DNA of 64,000 nucleotides from the NCBI GenBank assembly GCA_022495005.1, contig JAGYXB010000618.1, positions 1-64,000 of the forward strand. The letters run 5' to 3'. Positions 26,056 to 37,249 of this stretch are shown here, one piece after another; the stretch's first letter is position 1, and each line of letters opens with the position of its first letter. The stretch comes from Rhyacophila brunnea (Eukaryota > Arthropoda > Insecta > Trichoptera > Rhyacophilidae). Below the pieces are notes generated by a model. That model saw only the letters and a program-made list of their open reading frames with translations, was not told where the DNA came from and did no database searches. The translations under genes and the position numbers were made by a program.

Positions 26056-26725
26056 GTTAAGCCAGGCCGTGGCACTGAATTGCATGATAGTGGTAGTTAT
26101 TGATTATCTTTGAATGAAATGCGATAACCTGGTCGCAATAAATGAAGATTTTACATAAAATTATTATCATTTATTTCAGTATACAACAATTATCATTACC
26201 TACAAAGAGCTAACTATATTAGGTATATTATTTGAAGTATGAGCCACGGCCGACTATATTCAGGCCGCGGCACTGAATTGCGTATTACGACAATAGAGCT
26301 AGTTATTGATTATCTATGAATGCAATGCGGTAATTTATTCGTAATAAATGAAGAAGAATAAATGAAGAATAGCTTATTAAAATGTATTTCAATATGCAAC
26401 ATCATCATTGTCTACAAACAGTTTACCATATTACATTTGAAGTATAAGCCAAGGCCGACTATAATCAGACCGTGGCGCTGAATTTAGAATTACGATGGTA
26501 GTGCTGGTTACTGGCATTTGGTAACCTGTTCTGTTTGCAATCAATTACCTACATATTCCATACCATCATAGAAATGATTTATTTCACTATGCAATAATAA
26601 TATTTTTTTACAAATAGTTTACCATAATATTGCATTCGAAGTATGAGCAATTACTATCACTACCATCGAAGTGTACAGTTTCGTGCCACGGCCTGACTGT
26701 TTATAGTCAACCTTGGTTGCCGAAA
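26056..26725 (+). repeat. About 200-bp tandem repeat with palindromic junctions
   Basis: Three diverged units begin with GGCCGTGGCACTGAATTG-like strings near 26,065, 26,263 and 26,468 (periods ~198 and ~205). Each unit then carries GTTATTGATTATCT-TGAATG-AATGCG, a poly-AT middle, CTACAAA-AGTTTACCATA and GAAGTATGAGC, and ends in a GC-rich inverted copy of the start (GCCACGGCCGACTAT). Junctions therefore read as palindromes, GCCACGGCC-11 nt-GGCCGCGGC at 26,242-26,271. The last unit ends with CGTGCCACGGCCTGAC near 26,697. The structure looks like a MITE amplified head-to-tail. The frame 26,619-26,819 on the minus strand is chance. Confidence 0.75.
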
Positions 26726-26978
26726 AATACGATAAAATAATATAAATTAATATAAGTTTGTTGAACATTTTGTACATCTGGTTGGGCCGATTGTGGGGGC
26801 CGTCATCCTTATTCTCCATCTACTCAAATCCCCTTATTTATTATTGTCACAAGACTAAGTGACCGACAGTTACGGGTTAAGAATCGATCGTAATTGCGAA
26901 GAACATTGAGTGACTTCAAGACAGCCGTCGCGCGTGAGTCAGCTCAAGAGAACGAGCGGGTGTGCGTAGCCATACCGC

Positions 26979-27238
26979 GTTATACAGAGTGATTCAAAAG
27001 TTAACTCAAAACATATCTGTATGACCTTCTTACGCCAAATCTGTTACGGCTTGAGCGAACGTCGCATCTATATCATCCATCCTGAGCTTAACATGATCAT
27101 TCATCAACCTCATATAATATCATCCATCCAAAAATGCATCGTCCGTTTACCAGTGCGTCAGTGCGTGAACACTGAACCACTTCCAGTGCATGCTAGCCCT
27201 GTCAACATCAAAGGTCAGGGTCTGGCATCCTGTATAAC
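26979..27238. mobile_element. Possible short inverted-repeat element
   Basis: GTTATACAGAGTG near 26,979 and the complement of GTTATACAGGATG near 27,237 face each other across about 255 bp that are less AT-rich than the flanks. Such TTATACAG-type ends occur in several insect DNA-transposon relics. No target duplication is evident. Confidence 0.35.
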
Positions 27239-27722
27239 CCCCCTCCCATAGATCCGTTTTTGCTAAATTTTATTTCTTAACTTTATTCTTTAAGCACTAT
27301 GGTGCATGGTTGCAGCATCAGTCCCGTGCGGCTTCATCTCGGGACGGAATGTGCACTTAAAATCACTTCTTTCAGACACGTTTAAATCGTCATAGAAAGC
27401 GGCCGTGCATATCCACGGCTGTGCATATATGACGGGTGGTGGTGGGAACTTTAACGTCAGATCCGTATTCCACCATCCACCATCACCTTCACCTTCAAAT
27501 TATACAGTCCACTGCTAAAAGCGCCACCAATAGCTTTAGTTTAGCATTATTTCAGTGGAATCTTGATCCGAAGTGTCTATGTAAACCGTAGTAAAATTTA
27601 TTATTAATTATTGTCAGTGCTATTCTTCTTTATATAGGTACTATCATTTCCCTCCATTTTGGTATGTGAAAACAAAGTGTCACTTTTATTTTGTTGTCTG
27701 ATTTTTCGTCTGGGTTCGGGAT

Positions 27723-28135
27723 GTGGAAGTGAACAATAACACACCGGAATTGTTTTGGAAACGGCAAGGTATATTTACGTTAATATTATATTATAATAGT
27801 TACATTTTAAATAATTTAATTCTACGGAGGACGAAATGTACGTGTTCGCGATTTAGCTGCTTGCAGCGTTCTCCCGCCATGTTGTGTTTTCACTTTTCAA
27901 CCGAGAGCCGTTGGCGAAAGAAGGCGACGTTGCAACATCTCCAACTGTCAACAAAATTTACGGCATTGCCAGCTGGGCTCTTTTATTATTATTTATTTTC
28001 GTAATCAGTGCTTTATTATTTGTTGGGTTTGATACCGATTCGGGCCTCTCCAAAAACACAGAGACATCCCCAAATGGGGTCCATACGGGGGTGCCACAGT
28101 ACTTTATATACTTATTAACTTATTGTTTGATGTAG
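27723..28135 (+). CDS. Unrecognised short membrane-protein-like frame, possibly two exons
   Basis: The frame at 27,884-28,135 reads FNREPLAKEGDVATSPTV, then one strong hydrophobic segment (WALLLLFIFVISALLFVGF), then a polar tail. A possible upstream exon (ending about 27,767 at CAAG^GTATAT) could splice to an acceptor TTGCAG at about 27,868 and keep the frame open through NNNTPELFWKRQ. Neither piece has an in-frame ATG, and the upstream frame is closed by TGA just before 27,723. The block is GC-richer than its surroundings. It may be a gene fragment, retrocopy or chance. Function not assigned. Confidence 0.2.
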
Positions 28136-28699
28136 TCTTGTCGAGTGATGTTTGATTCGAGATAATATATGAATTAATAATTCGTTAATAATTTGTAATA
28201 CATAACAGTTTAAGCAGCGCTGGTATTGGTTGGTTAGAAGCTCGCTCAGGGGATAAGATACTGATGTTTTGCAAACACTACTCTAGTGTAGATTACGAGC
28301 ATTATTGCTCTACCACATTCCGATATTGCCAAATTGTTATATAACTCGACAGAAGTGATATAAGATTTTTGTTAATTCGGGCCACTCGGAAAAAGGTGCA
28401 ATTAATGAATTTAAAACATTGCTGACTCGCCTTAATATTATTTTATAGTTATTAGGTATGCCCGAAAAAACACGTGGGTTGAAGCTTTCGGCCGTTAAAA
28501 ATGGTATTACATTGTCGTTTTATTTAATATTTTAACCTCGCCACCTTACGGAGATTCCTTGACATTTCGCTATCTTTCTCCAATTATTATTGACCCCCGA
28601 TTTTCGCAATTATTTCTCTAGCCCTATTCTCCACAAGTTTCACACAATGTGATCAAAACGTAACGCATCATACGTACCTACATTAAATGGTATTTTACA

Positions 28700-29185
28700 T
28701 TACAACGTTTTTATTAGCTCGTATTCTTGTTTGTCCGGTGGTTGTTTGTCCAGTACAAATCTTGCAATCGATTTGTAACTAACTTTCCGACTAGCTAGAC
28801 ATTTAAAACTTTCAGAATATATCAAAACACGATGCCAATGCATTTTTTAAATACTTTTAGCCATCTTTAAGTATAATTGAATTCATTTTCATTTAATTCT
28901 GTTTTGTATGGAAAGTTATTTCAGAAAAATCCGTAAAACGTAAAAGACTATTATTGGTTGCTAAGGGGGTGGTCCTAGCAACTAAATTATTAGTATATAA
29001 GTGCATTACTATGGAAATCAAAATGAAATGTCAAAATGACATTTCAGTATTCTATTTTTGTTTGTTTTTTATTTACTTCGTATCAAGTACAAGTTTGAGC
29101 ATATTGAGCATGATAATTCAACAGAAAATTTTAAAACGTTGTATATAAAAAGTTCTTTTAATCTTGTAATTATTTTGGATTACTT
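28700..29185 (+). repeat. Unclassified dispersed repeat R1, copy 3 (longest)
   Basis: The most complete copy runs from AACGTTTTTATTAGCTCG to AAAAGTTCTTTTAATCTTG and includes the segments TCTTGCAATCGATTTG, CCGACTAGCTAGAC and GGTTGCTAAGGGGGTGGTCC. The three copies lie within 6.5 kb in +/-/+ orientation, which suggests local reinsertion. No terminal inverted repeats or protein were identified. Confidence 0.7.
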
Positions 29186-29730
29186 TCATAATTTCTTTGA
29201 ATTCTACAGAACATTTTCAAAAAAAAAAATTGGGCAAAATATATATCCAAATATTATAGCTTCCCTGACCGAATTTAATTTCGTGTCCAGAAATTTTGTC
29301 GTATCATAGATAGTTATGAATTATTGAAGTAAAAGAAAGAGTGTACAATTAAAAATGTACATTGCATATTGCATATAAAAGTCCATATTATAAAAATAGA
29401 ATCGGAGACAATATATTCATTCGTACAAAAACTAATATTGTCTAAATAAGAATGTTGTTTGATTATTTAAAACTTTTTTGATATTAAAATATGCTTCTCC
29501 TTATAAGGTAAAATATCATTATGAATACCGTCATCTTGACAATGGGTATGTGAACCACGGTGGTTTTAAACCACCGTTGCACCATTCACGAAGATTTACA
29601 AGCCATGCTATATTTCTTTTCATTTTACTCCTCAAAATATTATGTCTTAAGTATTTAGGCTTTTATCTCCAGTATATATTAAATAATGCTCTTTTCTTCA
29701 TTTTCCCTATTAACTCTTCTATATTTTAAT

Positions 29731-29985
29731 GGCCTACGATGGCCAAGCGGCTTTCTTGTCGGCTTATAATGTCATGAGTCTTAGGTTGTGTTAGTCTGGA
29801 AAATACACATATTGTTTTTGAATGTGTTTGGAGTCTTAGTATGAACCCAGTTGGTTGAGCAAGTGGCCAACGTCCAGTTCTCGTAAAAACAAAAATCTAT
29901 TAATACAAACCTCTACCATGTGGAAGGCCATATAATGTTCTTAGGATCGGACTTGGTTTAAAAATATACTCACCGAGTGGGTATT
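29731..29985 (+). mobile_element. tRNA-derived SINE, family S1, box B degraded
   Basis: The head CCTACGATGGCCAAGCGGC has a box A-like arrangement; the box B site is replaced by an altered stretch. GGAAAATACACATATTGTTTT, CCTCTACCATGTGGAAGGCC, and TTAGGATCGGACTTGGTTTAAAAA then match the SINE at 39.2 kb in order, which defines the family. The family ends in a TTAGGATCGGAC tail followed by A-rich DNA. Confidence 0.65.
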
Positions 29986-30008
29986 TAATAATATCCTTTA
30001 TTATCGCA

Positions 30009-31199
30009 CAGTGGCTATGGATGGAGGTAGGATGTAAAGATCCGACATAAATAGTGCACACTAAACTTTGTCAGTCAAAAGTATTTGTTTTCATTGAACT
30101 AAGACTACATTGTGTAGATAGTATCTGTTACTTTTTTAAAATTCAATTACACCTTGCCTAATCCAAGCCGTAGTAGATGATAGTCAAAAAAATTCGTTTA
30201 TCTATTAAATATCTAAAATTATGCCATTATGCCATTAAATCATACATAATTTTAGATATTTTATAATTGGGCGAATATTTTTTATCGATAATGGCTTGGC
30301 TTAGGCAGGGCTTACTTTACTAAACTAACCAACACCATTTTTTTGTATTATGTATTAATTCAACGTAAACAAATAAAATACATATTAATACACAGCTGTT
30401 ATCCGACATAAATGGTGCACACTAAGTTTTGTCAGTCAAATGTATTCGTTTTCATTAAATTAGGACTACAATGTATAAATATCGTTTCTTAGTTTTTAAA
30501 ATTAAATTAAACCCTCCCTAATCCAAGCCATAGAAGATAATAGACAAAACAAAATAAATATCTAAAATTATGCCATTAAACATAGTTATAGATATTTTAT
30601 AGATATGAGAATATTTTTTATCCATCATGGTTTGGGTAGGCAGGGCTTAATGAATTAAAAAAAAAACTAACCAACACTATCTGTAATAATATGTATTCGT
30701 AATTCAACGAAAAAAAAAAGTATGATTGAAAAAGTGTGCACTATTTTTGTCGGATCGCCCATAGCATACCTAAACTATTATGCTTTGGTTTAGGCAGGCT
30801 TTAATTGAATTTTAAAATATCACATCACCATCTGCAAATTGGACATAGTTATGCAGAAAGTAGCCAGTCCACAAAAAATAAAAAAATGAGATATGATATA
30901 GATCAGATGCGAGAAGGTTTTCTCTACATTCTGCTGAAAATAGCCAAGCCGCAAAAAAAATATTCTTGAAATAAAATACTATTTACAATTTGACATTTTA
31001 CACACATTTTTAATAATCATGTTGTTACTAAAGTGCCATTATCTCAGCTTGAAATTATTGTGGACTGGCTACATTCTGCATAACTACGTTCAATTGTATT
31101 CTTAGTTCAATATAATACAAGACAATATAATCAATATCTACAAGTTGTGTGCACTACTTATGACGAATCTTGACAGCCTACCTCCAACCCTCGCTAGTA
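30009..31199. mobile_element. hAT-type MITE family 1, copy B (composite, 1.19 kb)
   Basis: Starts CAGTGGCTATGGATGGAGG and ends CCTACCTCCAACCCTCGCT, flanked on both sides by the exact 8-bp duplication TTATCGCA (30,001-30,008 and 31,200-31,207). It is about twice the length of other copies. The terminal arm sequence (CCGACATAAATGGTGCAC, CTAATCCAAGCCATAGAAG) appears a second time from about 30,400, and a 249-bp element is nested at 30,842-31,090. No transposase frame. Confidence 0.9.
30842..31090. mobile_element. Nested 249-bp MITE
   Basis: Near-perfect terminal inverted repeats carry GTTATGCAGAA-GTAGCCAG and TCCACAA at each end. The element interrupts the family-1 arm exactly where the consensus reads CTGTAAATTGTAGTC. 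AAATTG precedes it and CAATTG follows, consistent with a 5-bp AATTG target duplication. It is therefore younger than its host element. Confidence 0.75.
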
Positions 31200-31249
31200 T
31201 TATCGCAGTTATTTTGTTATAGATAATCGTGCTAGTGTTCGTTTTAACT

Positions 31250-31393
31250 AGAGGTGGTAATAAATAAATCATGTCTCAAGAATAATTCTCAAGAAATAAT
31301 CAGAAAAAGAAAATCACAAATCTCGATTGTAATTAAGATAAATATATGTATCGATCATCGAAGTGACCTCGCGAAGCCGGTTACTTCAGCTAG
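31250..31393 (+). mobile_element. Helitron 3' end fragment
   Basis: The sequence CGAAGTGACCTCGCGAAGCC then GGTTACTTCAGCTAG is nearly identical to the 3' end of the Helitron at 1,540-1,576 (GAAGCGACC-TGTGCGAAGCC, TACTTCAGCTAG). No 5' partner was found, so this copy is truncated or lost its array. Confidence 0.6.
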
Positions 31394-31893
31394 GATATAC
31401 ATATCTTTATTTGTTTCTACCAATAATTTGAAATTGTCACCATAGATAATATTATAAAGTTTAAACAGCATTATATTGGATTCGACTTTAATTGGGTGGT
31501 GTTTTTTTTTTTTAAGTTTTACTGAATTAAGAGTAATTTTCATTTTGTCATACTGTATAACTAGATACATTTATTTTATGAATGAGAATCAAATCTTCAA
31601 GAAGTGTGAATTGATAATATACGCTTTTTAGGATATTTATGGTAGATATATTTTTATGTAAAAGGCAGTGTGGTCACGGGCGGCTCTACCTTTAGGATTT
31701 GTAGGGACCATCCCCACATCGTTATCATGTCAACAATTAATACACGTCCGATATTTTTTATCATTGTCATAATATACCTACTTAATTACATGATTAAATG
31801 AACTATTTAATTTATTTTATCAATTTAAACCCGTCGCGATTTTATAGAGATATTTATTATTATTATAAAAATAAATAAAACAATTATTGTAAA

Positions 31894-32150
31894 TCGTCAC
31901 TGTTCTGGCAGAAGACACTAATTCGAAAAAATTAAATATTGAGTTAGTACCAAAATGTTCATTATTTCAATCTTTACCGTCTGGAAACCTTCTAAATAAA
32001 TAAACAGTCTTTATTTTAAAGTCATCCTTTTTACGATTACTTAATAAACTCACATGATAGACCATTATTTCAAACATTTTAACAACTTGAAAGTCAAATT
32101 ACTCAAAACTAGTATTCTCCAGTTAGTGTGTTCTGCCAGACCAGAGACGA
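31894..32150. mobile_element. About 257-bp MITE (family M2), copy 1
   Basis: TCGTCACTGTTCTGGCAGA at the left faces the complement of TCGTCTCTGGTCTGGCAGA at the right. The whole element is roughly 93% alike to the copy at 61,136-61,391 in the same orientation, suggesting recent activity. No open frame. Confidence 0.85.
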
Positions 32151-32293
32151 AATTATGTAATATAATGATCATTACTCGGAATTAAAATAATTTATTCAAT
32201 TAAATACCGACTATTTAATGGTGACACCTATGTATAAAAATTAATAAACATATGTCATCTATTTTTCGCTGACCGGAGTCACTCAGTCTCATC

Positions 32294-33032
32294 TAGGGAT
32301 TCCAATCCCGGGATCCCGAGCTATTTTCGATACCTATGAATCCCGGGATTGATAAACATAATCCCGGGATTTTGGGATTGATTTTTTTATCAATTTGTAT
32401 GGAAAATAAAATAAAAGCGAAAATATAACGGAAATAATACTTTTAATAAAAAATAACTACATCAAAATAAACTGAGTTTGAATGAAATTTGATTTATACC
32501 CATGTGTAGGTAGCCGATTCATATTATTTTTTCACATAAATTATTAAAAATGAGAAAGATTGGAAAAAAACAATGCTTCGCATTTTTAACAAAGTAATTC
32601 CACCATGATATCATACGTTTTACGGCAATTTCATATTTGGCTGACTAATTAGATTTATGAAGCGGAAAGGCCATAAGTAGGTACGCCATGATTATTTGCT
32701 TTACTATTTTAAATCTCGCTAATCCATTCATTATGTCTTTACTATCAGAAACAGCAATCTCATATTAAATTCGCATTATTATTTATATTACAATATTATT
32801 TACTCCATTAAACTTGTGTATTTCCAAGATTGAACGTATAGGTACAATATTAACAATAAATTTCTTAAATAGAATGAATTATACTAGATTTATTTTTGGT
32901 CGATTTTATCAGTGTTATTTGTAAATATAAAAATTTTATATAAACAATGGAAAAAAATGCCAATCCCGGCATTGTCAAATTGTAGTCCCAAAATCCCGGG
33001 ATCAGAATTTTGGCTCGGGATTGGATTCCCTA
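32294..33032. mobile_element. hAT-type MITE family 3 (TAGGGA-TCCAATCCCG), copy 1
   Basis: Terminal inverted repeats begin TAGGGATTCCAATCCCG and TAGGGAATCCAATCCCG, followed on each side by more CCCGGGAT palindromes. An exact 8-bp duplication GTCTCATC flanks it (32,286-32,293; 33,033-33,040), the hAT signature. The clustered CCCGGG hexamers make strong local hairpins. The frame at 32,912-33,109 spans the right edge and is not a gene. Confidence 0.93.
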
Positions 33033-33768
33033 GTCTCATCCCGTCGCCGCGGTACAAATCTCGTTCTACAAAGGATGTAAATGCATTAACGTTAGTATAC
33101 GCATACTAGGGAGCGAATCAAATGACCCCTTGGTGAGTAAAAACACTCGCTGTATGTTGTTGTTCAAAACTGATAATGGTAAGTATATATTAATAATTAT
33201 TAATAATTAAGTTAATATTTTGAAGCACGCTTTTTAAATGTGATTAAGTAACGACTCAGATAATCATATTATTTATTCTGAAAAATTACTCATTTCCTCA
33301 TTAATAAATTCATATTATTATAAGTAGCTTTGTAGATAATGTATAATATAAGACAGTAGGTAGGTATTTATGTATATTTAAAATTAATGGCTAAACCCCA
33401 CCTCACAGAAAGTCGTAGAGCTGCCACTGAGTGTGGCAAAATATTGGGAACGTTCATCTAATTACCTATGCTATACATGTGGTATACATTTAAGAAACCA
33501 TTACTAGGGCTGTAAGCCAACAAGTCATTGTTTAATAGTCGGTAATTTTCTATAACTATAATCATTGATGCGCAGCTCTTGTTCATGAAATTCCCGAGAT
33601 AGTCGTTCTGTCTCATCAATCTGAGATATGGCTTTATAACAAAAAATCTAACACACTTATTTTTATAAAATATTCATGAAATTAGATAAATAACATGTCA
33701 AAATTTTTGGAAAATTATCGAGCGCTCCAGTTATAAAAATTGTCCATTTCAAGAACTGTATAAATTAC

Positions 33769-34045
33769 ACGGTAGCCAAGGGTGGAGGTAGCCTGTTAAG
33801 ATCAGCAATAAAAAGTGAACATTAAACATTGTTAGTCATATTATTATGTATTAGTTTTTATTGAACTAAGACTACAATTTGCAGATGGTATTAGTTAGTT
33901 TTTAAAAATCAATTAAACCCTGCCTAAACTAAACCATAATAGTTTTGGAATATTTGGAATGATACGGAAAAATTTTGTACACTTTTTCATTCATACTTAT
34001 TGGTTTTCGTTGGATTTAGAGTACATATTACACATTTAAGTTAGG
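33769..34045. mobile_element. hAT-type MITE family 1, copy C (left half only)
   Basis: Matches copy A from AAGGGTGGAGGTAG-CTGTTA through ATTGAACTAAGACTACAATT, ACCCTGCCTAAACTAAACC, TTTTGGAATAT and TTCATTCATACTTATTGGTT, then stops. The right half and any target duplication are missing. Confidence 0.75.
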
Positions 34046-34199
34046 TTTATTATAATAATTATGAAATGCTAAACCGGGACAAGAACGGGAGATAGGGCAA
34101 AGAAACAGATTTAATCACTAAAAATTGTTTTATTATTAATATAATATAATAAGTATGTACAAATTAAAAATACAGAAAGTATGCTGCAGCAGAAATTTT

Positions 34200-34930
34200 A
34201 ATTATTTTATTTATTTATTGTACCAGTCGTACTTCTCGCTGGAATGAAGTTTTTTCAGCATTTTACCATTTTTTTTTTTTAATTTTTTCTCATATAAGTT
34301 GCAAGTAATACCGAAGTTCAATTTGTAGTACAGTAGCGCCCGTACCGTAGACTCCTGCATGCGGTCTCGGTCATTTGACCAAATGTGTTTCATGATCGAA
34401 AAAACACAGACGTTCCTGGTAGACACAAAATTGAATAACTTTTACTAGATTGGGTACATCGATGTGTTGGTCTTGAAAATGTTTGAATAATAAAATATAC
34501 TTGTCAACATACTCGATTTGGGTCTCCTTTGAAAGTTTGATGCAAGAAATATTTTTGCGAGTGACATCTAATCAAAAAGACTGTTAGTACCTATTAATTT
34601 TTGTCGATCATCTGAACCATGCATTATGTTTATAGCTACAGCAGATCGTTCAATCTCGTCACATTTCAGTACATGATGAAGTCCAATCTATACGAAGATC
34701 TCAGTGCCACCGAAACTGTTTTCCCAGAGTTCAATGTAATAAATACATCGTCTATAAAAAGCGGTTACATCTATCATAAATGTATTAACATCCTGGCTAC
34801 TAAGTTTTCTCAAGAACTGTTTCGCTCTCTGCGATACAAAGATACTATCTATCCTTTCCCGAAGATAAGATATTAATTTTATTATTTCTAAAACAATGTC
34901 TATGTTGCTTGCTGATGTGTGAAACCGGGA
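34200..34930 (-). pseudogene. hAT transposase pseudogene, zinc-finger/DUF4371-like lineage
   Basis: The minus strand first reads a mid-transposase segment (about 34,690-34,905) with RERIDSIFVSQRAKQFLRKL, DVTAFYRRCIYYI and ELWENSFGG. It then reads the C-terminal dimerisation block (about 34,213-34,440) with LCLPGTS, VCVFSIMKHIWSNDRDRMQE and STVRALLYYKLNF. LPGTSA-E-VFS is the hallmark where hAT transposases carry the late catalytic Glu; here a frameshift falls inside it, and the Glu is lost. Stops and frameshifts separate the blocks. The N-terminal part is absent. This lineage differs from those at 41.1 and 45.2 kb. Confidence 0.75.
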
Positions 34931-35969
34931 CGTATGGTAAGCCTACCTTTAAGTTATTAATTTCTCTTGAAATAGATTTTTTCAATAGTTAGATCTTAAA
35001 AAAAAGATTTTTCAAAAGTAGGTTTTTGTCACTTGGTCTACTTGTATTTTCAGCCCTACAATTGTAAAAGCCATTGCCATGGACCACGATTTTGAAGCTT
35101 TATGACGGACAAACCATAACACTCCAGTAGTATTACAAAGCACGCCGACTGCTCTCAAATATTGAATGCGCATTACATTTAAGCGACAAACTATAATGCC
35201 TATTATTATGATATTGATGTAATTATTTAAAATAAAATATTCTTTAACATGTGTTTAAATTTATCCCATATTTTTCCACGTTCGAAACACAGTGCTCGTT
35301 TATGAACCGAAGTGCTCGAAAAATTTCTGAAAATATTTAAATGTAAAAGTTTTTTTGTTGTTTTATAGGTATCTTATATACCTACCCACCTACTCTATGA
35401 CAATGTTCCGGTAGGCGATGTACTTCAACGCTGCAGGCGAAAAAACTAATATTGACGAAGTATGCTGTAAAAAAATGTATTATTATTTTCCCTTCCTTTA
35501 TCTGGTGTATCTAAGCGGTGTACGGCTTATTTACCCCCACGGGACGTTGTTGTGTTGTACTTTAAATAATGTATTATTTACGATTGTTTAATCAGTCTAA
35601 TTAGTAATTTCATATTATATTCACAGACATGGTATATGCCGGAAGACTAATCCTGGACTACTAGATAAATAATCCTATGGAATGGTATAACAAAACTTAC
35701 TTAGGAACAAAACAATAATATAAATATAAAGTTTATTAAAATATGTAATAATTAAGGTAATATAATGATTTTAACAATGATTCTGAAACAGAAGCGTCAT
35801 TTTTCCAAGAGCTGTTCCAGTGTGTGTTCCAAGGTGTGTTCCAGTCTATTTCGAGCTCTGGATCTATAGCCTGTTATACTAAACCCAGTAGGGTCAGCTG
35901 GTTCCCATTAATTTTGTGTCCCCTGATCTAAGTAATTCAATTAAAACACAATGTGTTTGTTATTAAATT

Positions 35970-37200
35970 TATATAGAAAATACATTTATTTTTAATTTAC
36001 GTAACTTTTAATATACCATATTGATTTTAATTGACAATTTTTTTATTCAACGAAATGGCGGACGTGCTCAGCGTGGGTCAAAATGGAGCTGTTTTCTATT
36101 TTCAAAGCTTGATCCTGGACATACCTTAAACGTTGTAGATAATCTATTTATATAATTTTGAAGCCTTATTGTCCGTTATATTTATTTTAAACATTTGATG
36201 ATTGCATAAAGTATTTTTATTACCAAAAATAGTATTCTTTTAAACTTCTCGCTCTAATGTTTTAGAATATAGTCATATTTCAGTACATAAACGTGCAGTG
36301 GTGTTAAGATTTTTTACATTTATTAATTTTTAAACGCATTTATAAAACCATTAGTATAATTTATATCGACATTATTATAGTAAAATATTTAGGATAAAAA
36401 CCTAACATATACCGTTACCTAACCGATTTTTTTTAACGGTACATGTTCAAACACGCGCGTTAACATCATTTTACTCCCTACTTCATTTATCGTTTGTCAA
36501 TTTATGGCTACGGCCGTATGTTGCAGCTTAGCCACTCGGAAATGCCAATACAAATGGTGTATTTCAAAAAAATACTACCTTATTAGGTCAATAATTATTA
36601 TAAAGCAATCATTATTCGTAGGATGTTTATCACACTTGAATGGTCAAAGACATAGCTTATAATGAGTATCTTTAGAATTATCTTCAAATGTGTTAATCTT
36701 GCCCATTGTTTGAATAATAAAATGCCCAATTCTTGTCAAATTTGGGATCACAGAGATTATCTATATAATTTTTTATCGTAAATATTTCACTATTAAAATG
36801 TCGATATAAATTATACTGATGGTTTTATAAATGCGTTTAAAAATTAATAAATGTAAAAAATCTTAACACCACTGCACATTTATGTAGTGAAATATGACTA
36901 TATTCTAATAGAGCGAGAGGTTTAAAAGAATACTATTTTATGTAATAAAAATACTTTATACAGTCATCAAATGTTTAAAATAAATATAACGGGAAATAAG
37001 GCTTCAAAATTATATAAACAGATTATATACAACGTTTTAGGTATGTCCAGGATCATGCTTTGAAAATAGAACAAAAGCTCCATTTTGGCCCACGCTGAGT
37101 ACGTCCGCCCTTTCGTTGAATAAAAAAATCGTTAATTAAAATCATTATGATATATTAAAAGTTACGTAAATTAAAAATAAATGTATTTTCTATTTTCTAT
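35970..37200. repeat. Large fold-back: two ~430-bp inverted arms, ~380-bp spacer
   Basis: The left arm (about 35,970-36,395) and right arm (about 36,775-37,200) are inverted copies. Shared blocks in order are ATAGAAAATACATTTATTTT, TTACGTAACTTTTAATATA, GAAA-GGCGGACGT-CTCAGCGTGGG, AAGC-TGATCCTGGACATACC, GAGCG and TAACACCACTGCAC. Differences are scattered substitutions and a few indels. The spacer holds an unrelated fragment of the element family at 48.5 kb (36,424-36,545). It encodes no protein I can recognise. A transcript through it would form a long duplex. Confidence 0.85.
36424..36545 (+). mobile_element. Fragment of hAT-type element family 4
   Basis: ACGGTACATGTTCAAACACG and CGCGTTAACAT, ACTCCC-ACTT, then TGGC-ACG-CCGT, match the inside of the complete copy at 48,547-49,062. 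It sits in the spacer of the 36-37 kb fold-back, so either it inserted there or the fold-back formed around it. Confidence 0.7.
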
Positions 37201-37249
37201 GCATGTCCCCTCTTAAGAATGTAACATTATAATTATTGAACATGCATAA

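Noticed and set aside
34619..34876. 85-codon plus-strand frame
   Set aside because: It is the antisense of the hAT transposase relic (RERIDSIFVSQRAKQFLRKL on the minus strand).
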